This document shows positions 61,577 through 63,280 of a DNA stretch of 63,280 nt, piece after piece (position 1 is the first letter of the stretch; each line of letters starts with the position of its first letter). This DNA comes from an uncultured Candidatus Saccharibacteria bacterium. GTDB taxonomy: Bacteria > Patescibacteriota > Saccharimonadia > Saccharimonadales > Saccharimonadaceae. The notes beneath the pieces were generated by a model. The model was not told the DNA's origin, searched no databases, and was given only the letters and a program-made list of their open reading frames with translations. Both the position numbers and the translations under genes were made by a program. The stretch covers positions 1-63,280 of the forward strand of contig CALISR010000009.1 of assembly GCA_938041435.1 (NCBI GenBank), read 5' to 3'.

Positions 61577-63013
61577 ATGCCGTCAAAAAATACGAAATTT
61601 TATAGTCTCATTCTCATCGGCCTCGATTTTGTGGTGCTGATGGCGGTGTTTTTCATCGCATACTATGTCCGCACGCAAATCGATCACCGTGATTTGCTCC
61701 ATACTGTCTATGCCAGCGACTACTTGCTTGGCTTTGTTGTCATTGCGCCAGTGTGGATTATTCTTTATGCCTCGCTTGGGCTCTACAGCGCGAGTGTCTA
61801 TAGCCGGCGGCTCGTCGAGTGGGGGCGACTGCTGCTCGGGACATTCATGGGTATTCTGCTCGTGATTGGCTGGGAGTACGGCACACGAATGTATATCTTT
61901 CCGGCCCGCTTGGTAGCAATGTATGTCTTTCTTGGTTCGTTTTTGGCGATCGGCACAGTGCGTGAGTTGTTTCGCCTCACACGGAGCTGGCTCTTCCAGT
62001 ACAACCATGGCGTGAACCGTGTGATGGTAATCGGGACATCGCTAGCAACGCGGGACATCGCTGAGTCGATCTCGACCACCTACAAGTCAGGTTTTCGTGT
62101 TGTAGCAATGGCTGGCCCCAAGCGCTTTGTGCCACCTGGGCTCGATGTTGTTCATTTTGCATCACTCGACCCCGCCCTGGCGCAGATCAAAGAGCTCAAG
62201 ATTGACACCATCATCCAAACCAACCTCTACGAAAACGAAGAAAAGAACCAAAAAGTGCTTGGTGCTGCCCAGGTCAACCACATCCAATACAATTTCATCC
62301 CTGGCGAGCCAGAATTTTATACTGGCAAAAACACCATCGATGTTTTTCTTGGTTACCCAATGATTACCGTTAGCCAAACACCACTCATTGGCTGGGGAGA
62401 GATTGCGAAGCGAATTTTCGACACAATTATTTCTGGCACACTACTCATTGCCCTTGCCCCGCTTTTTGTACTCCTTATCATTATGCAAAAGATCTTTAAC
62501 CCTGGGCCAGCATTTTACATCTCAAAGCGCCTCAGTCGCTACTCCGAGCCAATCCAGCTCATCAAGTTCCGTAGTATGGGCGCACAGTATGGCAAGCAAG
62601 ACGCAGCTGATGAGTTCCGTGCAATGGGCCGCGACGACCTGGCTGAAGAGTATGAAAAAAACCGCAAGGTCGAACACGACCCACGCATCACTCGCTTTGG
62701 CAATTTTTTGCGGGCAACATCACTCGACGAATTACCTCAGATTTTCAACGTCTTTCGTGGTGATCTAAGCTTGGTTGGGCCGCGGCCAATTCTACCCCAA
62801 GAAGTGAAGTTTAGTTCAGCCCGTACGGCACTCTTGCACAGCGTGAAGTCAGGGGTGACGGGCTTATGGCAGGTGTCTGGGCGCTCAAACCTGAGCTTCG
62901 ATGAGCGGATCGAGCTTGAGTTATTTTATGCCCAAAACTGGAGCTTCTGGCTAGATATTAAGATTCTATTCAAGACAATCGGCGTGGTGCTACGCAAGAC
63001 GGGTGCAAAATAG
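61577..63013 (+). CDS. Polyprenyl-phosphate glycosylphosphotransferase
   Basis: 478 residues. Starts surface-glycan synthesis by moving a sugar phosphate to undecaprenyl phosphate. Four N-terminal helices, a CoA-binding-like middle (VNRVMVIGTSLATRDIAESI), a fifth helix (about 283-305), and the catalytic C-terminal bacterial sugar transferase domain: LIKFRSMG, TRFGNFLRATSLDELPQIFN, FRGDLSLVGPRP and SGVTGLWQVSGRS. TATAGT lies 10 nt before the ATG. Confidence 0.95.
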   Translation: MPSKNTKFYSLILIGLDFVVLMAVFFIAYYVRTQIDHRDLLHTVYASDYLLGFVVIAPVWIILYASLGLYSASVYSRRLVEWGRLLLGTFMGILLVIGWEYGTRMYIFPARLVAMYVFLGSFLAIGTVRELFRLTRSWLFQYNHGVNRVMVIGTSLATRDIAESISTTYKSGFRVVAMAGPKRFVPPGLDVVHFASLDPALAQIKELKIDTIIQTNLYENEEKNQKVLGAAQVNHIQYNFIPGEPEFYTGKNTIDVFLGYPMITVSQTPLIGWGEIAKRIFDTIISGTLLIALAPLFVLLIIMQKIFNPGPAFYISKRLSRYSEPIQLIKFRSMGAQYGKQDAADEFRAMGRDDLAEEYEKNRKVEHDPRITRFGNFLRATSLDELPQIFNVFRGDLSLVGPRPILPQEVKFSSARTALLHSVKSGVTGLWQVSGRSNLSFDERIELELFYAQNWSFWLDIKILFKTIGVVLRKTGAK

Positions 63014-63280
63014 ACGACATATCGTTATATAGCTTAAGCAAGAGAGCAATCTCTATAGGCTATTTCTTATTTAGATTCCAAACCATACTATCTTTTGATA
63101 GCTTTACCCTGCTCCATCTACTGGAATACTTGGTTTATTAGTTTTCATAACAAAACGTCATCTTTAATATGAAAGATTAATAGTGGAAGGTGCCGATGTT
63201 TTATAATGTCTCTAAGAAAGCAGTAGGCACCCACAACCCCCAACTGCAACAAACTGAGCCTCTTGCTGTCGTAGAATACT
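63014..63280. other. AT-rich 3' end of the window
   Basis: No gene found. A TATAAT at 63202-63207 could be the promoter of something beyond the window edge. Confidence 0.4.

Noticed and set aside
1..63280. CRISPR array or insertion sequence
   Set aside because: No regularly spaced direct repeats, no transposase motifs and no terminal inverted repeats were seen.

Overview
The window looks like a chromosomal segment of a small-genome, Gram-positive-type Patescibacterium (Candidate Phyla Radiation), most likely Saccharibacteria (TM7). This is inferred from gene content, not from a marker-gene tree. Pointers are a PilB/C/M/N/O type IV pilus operon with a separate pilin, ComEC for DNA uptake, a sortase with an LAxTG-like surface protein, RNase Y, RuvABC, RecA/RecX, a CIRCE-controlled dnaJ, only the enolase and phosphoglycerate mutase steps of glycolysis, and no amino-acid or nucleotide biosynthesis genes. 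TGA is used as a normal stop (pilM ends in TGA inside the pilN start), which argues against the UGA-recoding SR1/Gracilibacteria lineages.

Layout. 1-9.3 kb is accessory: a secreted DUF3761-type protein, a GIY-YIG/DUF4357 protein, a TetR regulator with its operator and a membrane-anchored flavin reductase, a large LAxTG-anchored six-hairpin-fold protein, a DUF2188 protein, a PadR/membrane-protein pair, two tRNA-Pro genes, gpmA and a small secreted protein. 9.4-21.9 kb is core: eno, sortase, rny, tsaE-tsaB, the pilus assembly operon, a PRC-barrel protein and recX. 21.9-31.6 kb holds recA in a tight run with HIT and NUDIX genes, a pilin, a PH-domain membrane protein, ruvB, small HIT/HD/nucleoside-enzyme-like genes and ruvA. 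31.6-39.5 kb has a class A penicillin-binding protein, ruvC, a lamin-tail protein with Cys repeats, tRNA-Lys, comEC and yebC. 40.1-45.5 kb is the most unusual block: a DUF1704 (QEGLA, HExxH) metallopeptidase followed by three ATP-grasp ligase genes, the middle one fused to a retropepsin-like protease. 45.7-53 kb has dnaJ, radC, a permease/TIGR03943 pair with a beta-propeller-like protein, and a kinase-phosphatase-RNA ligase repair enzyme. 53.3-63.3 kb has a polysaccharide deacetylase, an HD-DUF1152 protein, an EEP phosphatase, tRNA-Asn, a beta-lactamase-like protein, a truncated LexA-like regulator, an O-antigen-ligase-like protein and a sugar phosphotransferase.

How the genes fit together. 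Pilus, ComEC, RecA, RuvABC, RadC and YebC suggest a lineage equipped for attachment, DNA uptake and recombination. PBP, deacetylase, sortase, glycosylphosphotransferase and ligase genes build the surface. Two patterns stand out. First, at least twelve genes have a sigma70-type -10 hexamer exactly 6 nt before the start codon and no Shine-Dalgarno leader, so leaderless transcription looks common. Second, the peptidase/ATP-grasp/retropepsin block looks like a peptide ligation-and-removal system. Its peptidase gene has a frameshift and an in-frame TAA near the 3' end, and its fused ATP-grasp domain has lost the usual Mg-binding Glu and Asn.
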